Numbered from the stretch's first letter, positions 45,610 through 55,800 are shown. The stretch: DNA of 64,000 nucleotides from Prochlorococcus sp. HOT208_60m_808G21 (GCA_002026015.1 MWOY01000107.1:52236-116235); one strand, 5' to 3'. The notes: a model not told the origin generated them from the sequence alone. Translations and numbers: made by a program.

Positions 45610-45638
45610 GGTTAAAGTACCGTACGGTTCTTACCCAA
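45610..45638. promoter_or_regulatory. inverted repeat in the ftsH leader
   Basis: The 10-base palindrome ACCGTACGGT (45619-45628) sits within flanking GGGTTAAAG and CTTACCC arms that pair imperfectly. It lies about 75 bases upstream of ftsH and just downstream of ribD. It could be an operator, an RNA hairpin, or a ribD terminator with a following A run on the plus strand. Nothing in the sequence decides between these. Confidence 0.4.
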
Positions 45639-45703
45639 AAAAAACAATACAGATACGGAAACTCATCGTTTAGTTTATAATAAGTTCAAAATTGCTCTCA
45701 ATT

Positions 45704-47566
45704 ATGCCAATAAGACAAGATGATAATCAACCTAATAGAAGATTTGGAATTGTAAATATCATTTTGATAGGAGTTGGAGCACTACTTTTATTTAGTAGCC
45801 TTTTCCCTAACCAAAATATGCAAATACCTAGGGTTCCTTACTCTTTATTTATTGATCAAGTTAATGATGGAGAGGTAAAGAGAGCATATATTACCCAAGA
45901 ACAAATCAGATATGAATTAAATGGAGCTGAAGAGGGTGCACCTTCAGTGTTAGCAACAACTCCAATTTTTGATATGGATCTGCCTCAAAGGTTAGAAAGT
46001 AAAGGCGTGGAATTTGCTGCTGCTCCTCCAAAGAAACCTAATTTCTTTTCAACGATCTTGAGCTGGGTTGTTCCCCCTTTAATTTTTATTCTTGTTTTGC
46101 AATTTTTTGCTAGAAGAAGTATGGGGGGCGGAGGTGCTCAAGGGGCTCTCAGTTTTACCAAAAGTAAGGCCAAAGTTTATGTACCCGATGACGAATCAAA
46201 AGTAACATTTGCTGATGTTGCTGGTGTTGATGAAGCTAAAGACGAACTAACAGAAATAGTTGATTTTTTAAAAAAGCCTGAGAGATATACGGATATTGGT
46301 GCACGGATACCCAAAGGAGTTCTTCTTGTGGGACCTCCAGGAACTGGAAAAACTCTTCTTTCAAAAGCTGTTGCGGGAGAAGCCGAAGTTCCTTTCTTTA
46401 TTATTTCTGGTTCTGAATTTGTTGAACTTTTTGTAGGTGCCGGTGCTGCTAGAGTAAGAGATTTATTTGAACAAGCTAAGAAAAAAGCTCCTTGCATTAT
46501 TTTTATTGATGAATTGGACGCTATTGGTAAAAGTCGTTCTGGCTCAATGGGAGTTGTTGGAGGTAACGATGAGAGAGAACAAACTTTAAATCAGCTGCTT
46601 ACTGAAATGGATGGTTTTGCCTCAACTGATAAACCAGTTATAGTGCTTGCTGCAACAAACCAGCCAGAAGTGCTTGATGCGGCACTTCTTAGACCAGGAA
46701 GATTTGATAGACAAGTTTTGGTTGATAGACCAGATTTGTCGGGAAGAAAAACCATATTAGAGATCTATACAAAAAAAGTTAAACTTGCAGAGTCAATTGA
46801 TCTAGATTCTATCGCTCAAGCTACTAGTGGATTCGCAGGGGCTGACTTAGCTAATATGGTAAATGAGGCTGCTTTACTCGCAGCAAGAGCAAAAAGAAAA
46901 AGCGTTGAGCAACAAGATCTTGGTGAAGCGATAGAGAGAGTTGTAGCTGGATTGGAAAAGAAGAGTCGTGTTTTGCAAGATGATGAAAAGAAAGTGGTTG
47001 CTTATCACGAAGTCGGTCATGCAATAGTTGGTCATCTTATGCCTGGAGGTTCTAAAGTTGCAAAGATTTCTATTGTGCCTAGAGGGATGAGTGCATTAGG
47101 TTATACACTTCAATTGCCAACTGAAGAAAGGTTTTTGAATTCCAAAGAGGAATTAAAAGGTCAAATAGCTACACTTCTTGGTGGAAGATCTGCAGAAGAA
47201 GTAGTCTTCGGAAAGATCACCACAGGTGCTTCAAATGATTTACAAAGAGCTACTGATATAGCCGAACAAATGGTTGGCACATTTGGGATGAGTGATATCC
47301 TTGGCCCCCTTGCTTACGACAAACAAGGTGGAGGCCAGTTTTTAGGTAACGGGAATAATCCTAGAAGATCAGTTAGTGATGCCACTGCTCAAGCAATAGA
47401 TAAAGAGGTCAGAGATTTAGTTGATGATGCGCATGAAACTGCACTTAACATACTTAGGAATAATTTGCCTCTTCTAGAATCAATTTCTCAAAAAATTCTC
47501 CAAGAAGAAGTAATAGAGGGTGAGGACCTTAAATCTCTCCTGGCAGAAAGTAAAATGCCTGCGTAG
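45704..47566 (+). CDS. ftsH: ATP-dependent zinc metalloprotease FtsH
   Basis: Membrane-anchored AAA protease. Two transmembrane helices (about residues 16-34 and 113-135) flank a small periplasmic or lumenal domain; the AAA module has Walker A GPPGTGKT, Walker [10 protein letters not shown], the second-region-of-homology arginines [12 protein letters not shown], and the zinc site [10 protein letters not shown]. The track starts at TTG 45692; the ATG at 45704 (MPIRQDDNQ) gives 620 residues and is more likely. Cyanobacterial FtsH removes damaged photosystem II D1 protein; which paralogue this is cannot be told here. Confidence 0.97.
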   Translation: MPIRQDDNQPNRRFGIVNIILIGVGALLLFSSLFPNQNMQIPRVPYSLFIDQVNDGEVKRAYITQEQIRYELNGAEEGAPSVLATTPIFDMDLPQRLESKGVEFAAAPPKKPNFFSTILSWVVPPLIFILVLQFFARRSMGGGGAQGALSFTKSKAKVYVPDDESKVTFADVAGVDEAKDELTEIVDFLKKPERYTDIGARIPKGVLLVGPPGTGKTLLSKAVAGEAEVPFFIISGSEFVELFVGAGAARVRDLFEQAKKKAPCIIFIDELDAIGKSRSGSMGVVGGNDEREQTLNQLLTEMDGFASTDKPVIVLAATNQPEVLDAALLRPGRFDRQVLVDRPDLSGRKTILEIYTKKVKLAESIDLDSIAQATSGFAGADLANMVNEAALLAARAKRKSVEQQDLGEAIERVVAGLEKKSRVLQDDEKKVVAYHEVGHAIVGHLMPGGSKVAKISIVPRGMSALGYTLQLPTEERFLNSKEELKGQIATLLGGRSAEEVVFGKITTGASNDLQRATDIAEQMVGTFGMSDILGPLAYDKQGGGQFLGNGNNPRRSVSDATAQAIDKEVRDLVDDAHETALNILRNNLPLLESISQKILQEEVIEGEDLKSLLAESKMPA

Positions 47567-47594
47567 TAGAATTTTGGTTTCAGTATAAAGTTAA

Positions 47595-48521
47595 ATGCTA
47601 AACCCGATCAAGCTTGCAAGTAAAAATTTTTTATCAAGCTTGGATACCTCATGTGAAGAATTTCTTCATATTTTAGAGTTGGCAAAAAATTTTAAAAATA
47701 AAGATCTAAATATAAAACTTAAAGAAAAAGTTTTAGGGTTAATTTTTGATAAGTCATCAACTCGTACCAGAGTTAGTTTCCAGGTTGCAATGTCAAGACT
47801 TGGTGGCTCCACAATTGACCTAAATCCTACTACTTCACAAATTGGAAGGGGAGAGCCAATTAGAGATACAGCAAGAGTGCTAAGCAGATACTGCGATGTT
47901 CTTGCGATAAGAACATTTAAACAAACTGATTTGGAAGAATATGCAAAATGGTCCTCTAAGCCAGTTATTAATGCACTTACTGATTTAGAACATCCATGTC
48001 AGGCTTTAGCTGATTTTATGACAATTAAAGAGGAATTTCATGATTTAAAAGATGTAGTTTTAACATTTATTGGAGACGGTAATAACGTCGCTAATTCCCT
48101 TATTTTATGTGGGGCGTTATTAGGAGTAGAAGTTAGGATTGCATGCCCTAAAGGTTATGAACCTAACTCGTTGTTGATCGATAAAGCATATGAAATATAT
48201 AAAAATAAAAATTTGTTAACAATCACTAATGATCTCAATACTGCTGTTTTAGGAGCAAATGTACTTTATACAGATGTTTGGTCATCTATGGGCGAAGAAA
48301 ATCAAAAAGATGAGAAAGAAAAAGTTTTTAATGGTTTCACTATTGACAGTGATTTAGTTAGTAAGGCTGATAAAGATGCAATTATTCTTCATTGCCTTCC
48401 TGCCTATAGATCAAAAGAGATAACTGATGAAATATTTGAAAGTCACAAAAGCAGAATTTTTGATCAAGCGGAAAATAGATTACATGCTCAACAAGCTCTT
48501 TTATCTTGCATTCTCCAGTAG
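47595..48521 (+). CDS. argF: ornithine carbamoyltransferase
   Basis: Makes citrulline from ornithine and carbamoyl phosphate in arginine synthesis. It has the carbamoyl-phosphate motif SSTRTRVSFQVAMSRLGG near residue 55, EHPCQALADFMTI near 135, TFIGDGNNVANSLI and the ornithine-loop HCLPAYRSKEI. Length of 308 is normal. It starts 28 bases after ftsH on the same strand. argD of the same pathway is at 11194. Confidence 0.96.
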   Translation: MLNPIKLASKNFLSSLDTSCEEFLHILELAKNFKNKDLNIKLKEKVLGLIFDKSSTRTRVSFQVAMSRLGGSTIDLNPTTSQIGRGEPIRDTARVLSRYCDVLAIRTFKQTDLEEYAKWSSKPVINALTDLEHPCQALADFMTIKEEFHDLKDVVLTFIGDGNNVANSLILCGALLGVEVRIACPKGYEPNSLLIDKAYEIYKNKNLLTITNDLNTAVLGANVLYTDVWSSMGEENQKDEKEKVFNGFTIDSDLVSKADKDAIILHCLPAYRSKEITDEIFESHKSRIFDQAENRLHAQQALLSCILQ

Positions 48522-48548
48522 AAATACTTGCGAACTAATTAATAAAAG

Positions 48549-48578
48549 GGTACAAATGTATTAGAGTACATATGTTTT
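48549..48578 (+). promoter_or_regulatory. two LexA-box-like sites upstream of lexA
   Basis: GGTACAAATGTATT (48549-48562) and AGTACATATGTTTT (48565-48578) both follow the cyanobacterial LexA consensus RGTACNNNDGTWCB except for the C near the end. They lie two bases apart, and the second abuts the lexA ATG. This indicates negative autoregulation, by family knowledge plus sequence match; occupancy is not shown. Confidence 0.7.
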
Positions 48579-49196
48579 ATGGATGCTTCTTCAGGCGACC
48601 AACTTACCCAAGCTCAGAATGAGCTTTATGGATGGATAAAGGAATACATGAAAAACTTTCAACATAGCCCATCTATCAGGCAAATGATGCAAGCTATGGG
48701 ATTAAAATCTCCTGCTCCAATTCAAAGTCGTTTAAAACATTTGCAAGAAAAGGGCTATATCTCTTGGCAAGAAGGTAAAGCAAGAACATTGCAAATAGTT
48801 GATGAAATTATAGAAGGTGTACCAATTATGGGATCAGTCGCTGCTGGAGGTTTAATTGAAACTTTTACGGATGTAACTGAAAATTTAGATATTTCAGAAA
48901 TATTCAAAAAGAAAAATGTATTTGCACTTACAGTTAATGGAGATTCAATGATAGACGCATGTATTGCAGATGGAGATATGGTGTTGATGGAACCAATTAC
49001 TGATTCACACTCTCTTAGAAACGGAACTATTGTTAGTGCATTGGTTCCAGGTTTAGGGACAACTTTAAAGTATTTTGTTAAGAGAGGGGGGAAAATATAT
49101 CTTGAAGCAGCAAACCTTAATTATGAGCCAATTGAATTAAATATGGAGGAAGTTGTTTTTCAAGGAAAACTTCTTGCTGTTTGGAGAAAACTTTGA
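48579..49196 (+). CDS. lexA: LexA repressor
   Basis: A 205-residue LexA: N-terminal winged helix (LTQAQNELYGWIKEYMKNFQHSPSIRQMMQAMG), the self-cleavage Ala-Gly in GSVAAGGLIE near residue 89, the catalytic Ser in NGDSMIDACIADGDMVLM near 127 and catalytic Lys in TTLKYFVKR near 165. It keeps all residues for RecA-stimulated autoproteolysis, unlike some cyanobacterial homologues. Two LexA-box-like sites precede it. Confidence 0.96.
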   Translation: MDASSGDQLTQAQNELYGWIKEYMKNFQHSPSIRQMMQAMGLKSPAPIQSRLKHLQEKGYISWQEGKARTLQIVDEIIEGVPIMGSVAAGGLIETFTDVTENLDISEIFKKKNVFALTVNGDSMIDACIADGDMVLMEPITDSHSLRNGTIVSALVPGLGTTLKYFVKRGGKIYLEAANLNYEPIELNMEEVVFQGKLLAVWRKL

Positions 49197-49219
49197 TAGG
49201 AATTTTTATTAATAATAAC

Positions 49220-51025
49220 TTAATATAGAAGATTTAATTTAATTCCAAATCTGTGGTTTTCAGCTTCGAGGAGTTGCCCAATGTCTTTAACGCCTGCTGC
49301 ATTTGAATAATAAAAATCTACTGATTTTTGTGGTTGAAAAATATATCTTAAAACTATTGTTGAATTAAAGTCTGGATCTTTCTTAAATGAGGTATTTATT
49401 TCGGGAATTAGCCTTATATTATCCAGCAATTTAAGTTCTGTTGAAATACCCAGGCCACCAAAACTTTTAGTTCCGCTAAAAAAATATTTTGGAGTTAAAT
49501 TAAGATAAATTGATTCGTTAATCTTGAAGGTATTAAGTAATTCAGTAAAGTTGTAGCCTTGTTTTGTTGTCCCTTCGTTCCTGCCAACAGATGTCCTTAA
49601 TGAAGTCCAAAAAAGGTCACCTTTTTGGGGACTAAATATGGATAATTTACCTCCAAATCTATAATTAAAATCATTTAAAAATTTATTTTGTAAATCTTCA
49701 TTATTTTTTTCTGCTAATTTCACATCATTAAAAAAACCCGTACTTAATTCCAGTTGAAATATATTGGACAATGAATATCCATATAAAGCTAAAGCATTTC
49801 CTTTGGCATCATAATCTAAAAGCAACTGACTAGTTCCCCTCTCAGGAATTAAAGCATTATTTACGGTTAGTCCTCCAAAAAGTAAAAACTCATCATTCTT
49901 ATCTAAAGGAATATATTTTGTGTCTTCTAGGAAAGGTTTATAGTTTCCACCTAAAAAATAAAGTGGTGTGTTATCTGAGGGAATTGTTAATAAAGAAGTT
50001 GATGGAGTACTACCATATCCGTTTGTTATCTTTGCCTCAATGCCGATAATTGGATTGACATCCCAGTTAAATCCAAAACTATAAATTGGCTTTCTTTGAA
50101 AATTGAGATTCTCATCAAAATAATTATTCCCAGGACCAAATAAATAGGTGTAAGAACTAAGTAAATGAAAATTTTCTAAAATTTCAAAATTTAGTCCTGA
50201 TGCTAAGAAAAGATTATTTCCATAGAAATTGTTTCCATTATTTTTATTACCTAATTTATTTGGAAGGAAAGTGGTACCGGGAACCAAAGAAAATTTAGTT
50301 TTTTTATTTACTTTTTTTGTAAATGGTAGAGAGAAAGAATAGATAAATTTCTCATGTCTATCAAGTCCTAAAGTGTTGTCAATATTGTTAAAAATACTTT
50401 TACTATTTCCTGATCCACTGCTAACTACCCAATACTCTAATGATCCTGCAAAAGAAAGATTATTTTTTTGATTATCAGATTCAAAAATTTGCTTTCTATA
50501 TGATAGAGCAGAACTAAACCAATTATTTGGTATCAAATTACCATCGATTAAATTATAAAGAGGATCATCAGTCTCAGATAAATAGATTGATACTAATGAA
50601 TCATCACTGAGTCCATAATCAAATTTTAAAGAAATGTTTTGATTTCCAGTTCCTTTACCTGCACCTCCACTAAAAGTTGATTTCCAATTAGTGGAGATAT
50701 TAAATTCTCCATAATTTAAATATTCGTTTAAAGGAATGTTTGGTTGTATTTCTAGTATTTCTGGTTTAATTTTAATCATTTTCATTATTTTTCTACTTTC
50801 TTCATTGGGGTGAATATTATGTTTTTGTGAATCCTTTAGTATATCTTTTAAATTTTTATCTCCAGGTAAAATTTCCCATTTTAAATTCTTTTTCTTTATG
50901 AATTTATTTTTTTCCATAATCTTCCACTCTAAGGAATTTATATATATTTCAGTCATATTTTCACCGTAAATTTTTAAACCTAAAATAAATTGAATAACTA
51001 TAAATAAATAGGTTAGGTATTTCAT
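49220..51025 (-). CDS. outer-membrane beta-barrel protein, unassigned
   Basis: A 601-residue protein with a signal peptide (MKYLTYLFIVIQFILGLKIYGEN), an N-terminal helical-polar section of about 110 residues, then many alternating beta strands typical of a porin-like barrel (NISLKFDYGLSDDSLVSIYLSE, SFAGSLEYWVVSSGSGNS, FLFGGLTVNN). The final strand RFGIKLNLLY ends in an aromatic residue, as Bam substrates do. It converges on lexA and marks the start of the AT-rich accessory segment. No specific family is recognised; a transport or surface role is inference. Confidence 0.7.
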   Translation of the reverse strand: MKYLTYLFIVIQFILGLKIYGENMTEIYINSLEWKIMEKNKFIKKKNLKWEILPGDKNLKDILKDSQKHNIHPNEESRKIMKMIKIKPEILEIQPNIPLNEYLNYGEFNISTNWKSTFSGGAGKGTGNQNISLKFDYGLSDDSLVSIYLSETDDPLYNLIDGNLIPNNWFSSALSYRKQIFESDNQKNNLSFAGSLEYWVVSSGSGNSKSIFNNIDNTLGLDRHEKFIYSFSLPFTKKVNKKTKFSLVPGTTFLPNKLGNKNNGNNFYGNNLFLASGLNFEILENFHLLSSYTYLFGPGNNYFDENLNFQRKPIYSFGFNWDVNPIIGIEAKITNGYGSTPSTSLLTIPSDNTPLYFLGGNYKPFLEDTKYIPLDKNDEFLLFGGLTVNNALIPERGTSQLLLDYDAKGNALALYGYSLSNIFQLELSTGFFNDVKLAEKNNEDLQNKFLNDFNYRFGGKLSIFSPQKGDLFWTSLRTSVGRNEGTTKQGYNFTELLNTFKINESIYLNLTPKYFFSGTKSFGGLGISTELKLLDNIRLIPEINTSFKKDPDFNSTIVLRYIFQPQKSVDFYYSNAAGVKDIGQLLEAENHRFGIKLNLLY

Positions 51026-51932
51026 AAGAAAAAAAAATTATATTTAATCGAACTTTGTTTTAAAAAGATTTAAAGCATTTGAGAATTATTCAAACATTAT
51101 TTAAATTTTATCATCTAAATTTTTAAATAAAATCCTAATGCCTTATCAATTTTTTTGTAAAGCAAAGTTGTATTTATTTGTATTTATATTTAGAAATTCC
51201 TTGGACTAACTAATCTTTATCAAATAATCAAAAAAGTTGAATCTTTTTTATAACTTATAAAACCTTTATATATTACAACTTGTTTTACTAACTACTAAAT
51301 GATAAAAGAAAAATATGAATGTATTCTCAAAGAAGTTTGTTTAAAAAAAAGTAATAGAAGAGTAACTTAAAATAGCTTTAAAGGAAGAAAAACTTCAGCA
51401 AGAAAAAAATTTATTCCAAACCTAGAAAAATAGCAAATAGAAAAAAATAATTATTACTTTTCTTATACTGTTTTTCCCTAATTTATTATTTTTCGGGTTT
51501 CTTAACTCTTTCAATCATAATATTTTTTCTTATTAGGAAATTGCAGCTAGTAATTAGAAATGAAAGATTGAAATTCTTTTGTACATATATCAACTTGGGG
51601 ATAAAAAAGTCAAAGCTATAAAGATTCAAAATTGGAATTAGAAAATATTGTTGGAGATATTTATAAAAATTGCAAAAATTTTTATATCAAAGAAAAAACA
51701 TAAAAAGGATTTAGATTAAATCCTTTAATGAGTAATATGGTTTTTAGATTCCTTTAATATTGTCAACAAGTGTTTTGGAGGATAAGTAGCAATTGGTAGT
51801 AATTTAGAATTGTCACGACCGATCATTAATAAAAAAATTCAGATATTACTTAAATCTCTTCTTAGAAAAAACGAATAAAGACGAAAAAATATTGAATAAT
51901 TCGTAATGATAAAATTGGAATAGTATATTATT
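51026..51932. other. long intergenic region with decayed coding-like stretches
   Basis: About 900 bases without an intact gene. Short open stretches look protein-like but are broken by stops: MIKEKYECILKEVCLKKSNRRVT from 51299 followed in frame by a stop and a Lys-rich segment; a hydrophobic stretch FLYCFSLIYYFSGFLTLSII near 51460-51520; and a segment LELENIVGDIYKNCKNFYIK near 51635. They may be remnants of one or more genes lost from this island, but no family is recognisable. Confidence 0.4.
51702..51728 (-). terminator. possible intrinsic terminator
   Basis: AAAGGATTTA and TAAATCCTTT form a 10-bp hairpin with a 2-3 base loop, and on the minus strand it is followed by TTTTT. It is about 200 bases downstream of the FkbM-like gene at 51933 and could end that transcript. 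The stem is AT-rich, so strength is uncertain. Confidence 0.45.
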
Positions 51933-52916
51933 TTATATATCAATAAATAAGTGTTTTTTATCATGATTATCTCTTCTCATTCCATCAAAAAATGAAAGAC
52001 AATCGTAAGAAATGGGCACTGCAATACACATTTTGTACCAAACTTTACTTAAGAAATTAGGAGAAGGTATATTCATAAATTGCATAAATCGGGGATCACT
52101 TTTTTTTGAAACCAAAGTGTAAATTTTGTAACTAAATTTTGTAAGTAGCAAAAAATCATCTGGGGAAAATGACTCCATATAAATAACTGGTTTAAAACGT
52201 TTAATTGTTTCTGATGCACCAACCAAAACTTCAGAATCACATCCATCAACGTCTATCTTTATTCCATTTATAGATATGCCATCAAACTTTTTTAGTAATT
52301 CCAATTGGGCGTAAAGAGAATCAATTGTAATTGTTTTCATTAAACTTTCTGTAATTACTTTATCTCCTGTTTCATGTCCTAAAACTTTTGATTTCCCAAA
52401 ACCATGAGAATTTTGTTGAATAGAAATTTCAACATCGTTTTTACTATATGCTGGACGTTTGATATTATGAACTACTTTATCTTTCCAGTTGCGTTCAATT
52501 TCGATTAAACATTGAGACATGCACTTATCAGAAGTTTCAATATTTATAAAATGAGTAAATTTATCATAAAGTAAATGCGAGAAATAACCGCTATGAGCAC
52601 CAACGTCAATCAAACATCCTCCAGTCCTAACAGAATGCAAAAATAGCTTTTCTAATCCCCAATCACAATAGCCCGCAGTAATAAAAACCTCGCTGGCAGT
52701 TGGGTCCCAATCCTGACAAATATACTTTGGCCTACTTTTTGAATTTATATAAGATGGGAGAAAAGTTACTTTGCTTCTAAATAACTTCAAAAATAGGTAA
52801 GTTATGCTTCTTTTAAGATAAAAAAAGTATCCAGTTTGTTCAATAAATATTTTATTAGGAGGAAAAATCCTCTTTATAATTCTTTTTAATGTCTTCTTAA
52901 TCATTTTTCTCCCCAA
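51933..52916 (-). CDS. FkbM-family methyltransferase
   Basis: A 327-residue protein with a basic, partly hydrophobic N-terminus (about residues 1-50) and a C-terminal FkbM-type SAM methyltransferase domain: GGCLIDVGAHSGYFSHLLYDK near residue 95 is motif I, and INGIKIDVDGCDSEVLVGA near residue 219 is the IxKIDVxGxExxVLxG motif. Such enzymes O-methylate sugars or glycolipids. The position in an island of glycosyltransferases points to surface polysaccharide modification. It stands alone, opposite in direction to the next FkbM gene. Confidence 0.8.
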   Translation of the reverse strand: MGRKMIKKTLKRIIKRIFPPNKIFIEQTGYFFYLKRSITYLFLKLFRSKVTFLPSYINSKSRPKYICQDWDPTASEVFITAGYCDWGLEKLFLHSVRTGGCLIDVGAHSGYFSHLLYDKFTHFINIETSDKCMSQCLIEIERNWKDKVVHNIKRPAYSKNDVEISIQQNSHGFGKSKVLGHETGDKVITESLMKTITIDSLYAQLELLKKFDGISINGIKIDVDGCDSEVLVGASETIKRFKPVIYMESFSPDDFLLLTKFSYKIYTLVSKKSDPRFMQFMNIPSPNFLSKVWYKMCIAVPISYDCLSFFDGMRRDNHDKKHLFIDI

Positions 52917-53133
52917 CCAAATCCCCTAGCTGGTTAATGATTTATATATTAACATTACTTTTAATTCATGTATTAAGTATCAACCTAAATTTTTTCTTTC
53001 AAAACCAAAAGAAAAATGTAATGTGAATATTTCCCTTGCTTGGCGCATATTCTGGCAAAGAATTGGATATTTGACCACAGTACCAGTTAATCAAAGACTT
53101 TAATATGCTAGGGTGATTCGTATTAAAACAATA

Positions 53134-53206
53134 GGGGCCATAGCTCAGCTGGTAGAGCACCTGCATGGCATGCAGGGGGTCAGCGGTTCAAATCCGCTTG
53201 GCTCCA
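53134..53206 (+). tRNA. trnA: tRNA-Ala (GGC)
   Basis: A full cloverleaf: acceptor GGGGCCA with TGGCTCC, discriminator A; D arm GCTCAGCTGGTAGAGC; anticodon arm CCTGC-ATGGCAT-GCAGG giving anticodon GGC; T arm GCGGTTCAAATCCGC. Length is 73 nt with no encoded CCA. It lies inside the accessory segment, between two FkbM-like genes. tRNA genes are frequent borders of genomic islands in Prochlorococcus. Confidence 0.95.
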
Positions 53207-53533
53207 CTTATCTTTCCACTTTGGTTTATTTAAAGACTGACATAAATAAAGTAATTATTATTATTTCTAGCCCTTTAAATTACTGAAAGACATTCTCGGG
53301 TAAAGGCAGTCGTATTGGCTCCATCGGGATTTTTGATAACTACAAACTAATTGAACAAAAATACATTTGTAATATCCCACTTTTATTGAAATACTTTTGA
53401 AATTAGATTCTCTGAGACTAATCCTTGGATGCCATCTTAAATTATCAAAACTACTTTTTTATTTTAATAAGTTAAATAAATACAAATAAACAATTGTGAG
53501 AACTATAATTTTTAAATAATACTTATCTCAGCA
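53207..53533. other. intergenic region after tRNA-Ala with a short tRNA-end repeat
   Basis: No gene is visible in these 327 bases. TTGGCTCCA, the last nine bases of tRNA-Ala, recurs at 53315-53323, 109 bases beyond the tRNA end. This may be a trace of an attachment site or chance. No integrase gene is nearby. Confidence 0.35.
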
Positions 53534-54310
53534 ATGTTCAAAATACTTAATTTATTAATTTCAAAATTTACGCAAATTTCAAATTTTTCAAGATATTTAT
53601 ATATTTTCTTCTCAAGAATATTGCCTGTCCCTACAAAAAAAGTAAGGGGCGTACCTATAAAAATTGTTATCCCCTTAAATCATCTAGGAGTATATGACTC
53701 AATTAAAAAATGGGAAGCTAGAGAACCTGAAACATTGGATTGGATAGATGAATTTGAACAAAACTCAATCTTTTTTGATATTGGATCTAATTTTGGGAAT
53801 GAAACTCTATATGCTGCTTTAAAAAGAAATTCACCCAAAAAAATAGTTAGTTTTGATATTGATCTTAATGCTAGTTTTATGCTCGCTTATAATATTTTGT
53901 TAAATAAAATTAAAAATGTAGAACAATATTTTGTGGGTATATCAGGTAAAAAAGAATTTATTCATTATGCGCAACATACAAATTTTGCTTGCGTTAAAGA
54001 TAGACCTAAATATGACAAAATTACATTGAAAACATTTAGTATTTCTATTGATGAATTTATTAGTGAGACTGGAATTGTACCAAACTATATAAAAATTGAT
54101 GTTGATGGTATTGAAAATCGAATAGTAGGCGGGATGGAATTAATTCTAGATAATCCTGAACTTAAATCAGTTTTAATAGAAGTCGACGAAAATACAAAAG
54201 AGGAAGTAATAAAATTTTTGAATTCTAAAGGTTGGGAATCAGTATTTGAAACTGATATGAGAGGAGTAAATACTTATAATATTATTTTTAAAAGATATAG
54301 AAATCTATGA
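53534..54310 (+). CDS. FkbM-family methyltransferase
   Basis: A 258-residue protein, divergent from the other FkbM gene. After a hydrophobic and basic N-terminus it has motif I SIFFDIGSNFGNETLYAAL near residue 76, the acidic FDIDLNASFM after strand 2, and NYIKIDVDGIENRIVGGMELIL near residue 184, the FkbM signature. It probably methylates a surface glycan. The next gene, a glycosyltransferase on the same strand, lies about 250 bases downstream. The ATG start is clear. Confidence 0.8.
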   Translation: MFKILNLLISKFTQISNFSRYLYIFFSRILPVPTKKVRGVPIKIVIPLNHLGVYDSIKKWEAREPETLDWIDEFEQNSIFFDIGSNFGNETLYAALKRNSPKKIVSFDIDLNASFMLAYNILLNKIKNVEQYFVGISGKKEFIHYAQHTNFACVKDRPKYDKITLKTFSISIDEFISETGIVPNYIKIDVDGIENRIVGGMELILDNPELKSVLIEVDENTKEEVIKFLNSKGWESVFETDMRGVNTYNIIFKRYRNL

Positions 54311-54566
54311 TATTTTGGAAATACTTTACTCGTCTAATAAATTTATTACCATTAGTAAAATCAAATAACTAGCTATTAATCTATTAAGTAAGATATTCAT
54401 TAAAATTCATTTTCTAATTTTTTGTGATAAAAAATAAAAATTTTTACTACATAATTTTTTTCTATTAGAGGACTATAATAATTTGATTAAACAAATTAGT
54501 ATTTTTTGAATTTCTACAAAATACATTTTTATCAATTTGAAAACTTACAAAAAAAATTTGCAGAAC

Positions 54567-55763
54567 ATGAATAAAAATAAAGCATTAATTTTTGATACTC
54601 ACCCAACTTCTTATAGATCAAATCTTTACAAAAATTTAGGAGAAGATCTTAAAAATAACCTCTTGATATGTTATCTTTCAGGATATTCATTAAGAAGTCA
54701 TGTTGATATAGATTTTAATTCGATAATTAATGATACTGGTGTATCAACCGAAAATTATATATTTAAGATTCTTTCTAAAATAAAAAAACCTCGGAAAGTT
54801 GGGTTTTCAATTTTTTATTTTGTTAAAGCAATAAAAATCATAGGAAGTTTTAAACCTAAAATAATAATCTTTACTTCTTTGGCTTATCCAATTTTTGCTT
54901 TTCTTGCATTTTTTATCTTTCTAACAAATAGAGATATTAAATTAGGATTAAGAACAGAGACTGAAGATTTATCAAGAAAGAGATCACTTTTTAAAAGCTT
55001 TTTAAGAAATATTATTTATCATATTATTTATTATCCAATAAAAATTTTCATGCCTATTGGATATAGATCAAAAAAACATTTTCTAAAGTATAAAAATAAT
55101 CAAAAACATATTATAGAGGTACCTTATGTATCTGCGCCAACAATTTCAAATATTAATTCGGAAGCGATTAAAAAAATTAGATCACAAAAAAGGAAAGAAT
55201 TAAAAATAAGAAAAAATACAAAAATTATAACTTTTGCAGGAAAACTAATTAATAAAAAAAATGTAGATTACATTATAAATTCTCTAACATATTCTTTCCC
55301 AGAAACTCTTAATCCCTCCAATATTCATCTTTTAATAATAGGCGAAGGTGTAGAAAAAAAATATTTGAAAAATTTATGCAAAATAATGAAAAAGAAAAAA
55401 GGCATTAATTATAGTTTTACTGGATTTGTTGAACCTGATAAATTAAATACCTTTTACCTTGCTTCTGATATATTTGTATTACCTTCAAGGCAATCAGGGG
55501 AAACTTGGGGAATAGTATGTAATGAAGCCCTAGAGTGTGGTTGCAGTTTAATAATTTCAGAATATGCTGGATGTTCTTGTGATTTTTCAAGTCTAGAAAG
55601 AGTAGAAGTAATAGATATAAATTCTTATAATTCTTTTTCTGAAGCTCTAATTAAACTTTATAATTACAAATGGGATTATAAGTGGTGTAAGGAAGTAATA
55701 TCTGGTAAATATTCTTTGCAGTCAGTTTCTAAAAAGTTATCTAACTATATTAAAAAGCTATGA
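54567..55763 (+). CDS. GT4-type glycosyltransferase
   Basis: A glycosyltransferase of the GT-B fold, 398 residues from the ATG at 54567 (the track's TTG at 54537 adds ten). The N-terminal domain has a hydrophobic segment (IFTSLAYPIFAFLAFFIFL); the C-terminal nucleotide-sugar domain has ITFAGKLINKKNVDYII, LLIIGEGVEKKYLKNL, VEPDKLNTFYLASDIFVLPS and the donor-binding EALECGCSLIISEYAGC. It transfers a sugar from a nucleotide donor to a growing surface glycan. The specific sugar is not predictable. Confidence 0.82.
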   Translation: MNKNKALIFDTHPTSYRSNLYKNLGEDLKNNLLICYLSGYSLRSHVDIDFNSIINDTGVSTENYIFKILSKIKKPRKVGFSIFYFVKAIKIIGSFKPKIIIFTSLAYPIFAFLAFFIFLTNRDIKLGLRTETEDLSRKRSLFKSFLRNIIYHIIYYPIKIFMPIGYRSKKHFLKYKNNQKHIIEVPYVSAPTISNINSEAIKKIRSQKRKELKIRKNTKIITFAGKLINKKNVDYIINSLTYSFPETLNPSNIHLLIIGEGVEKKYLKNLCKIMKKKKGINYSFTGFVEPDKLNTFYLASDIFVLPSRQSGETWGIVCNEALECGCSLIISEYAGCSCDFSSLERVEVIDINSYNSFSEALIKLYNYKWDYKWCKEVISGKYSLQSVSKKLSNYIKKL

Positions 55764-55800
55764 AAATCTACAAACTATCATCAAAAAAAATATAAATTTA

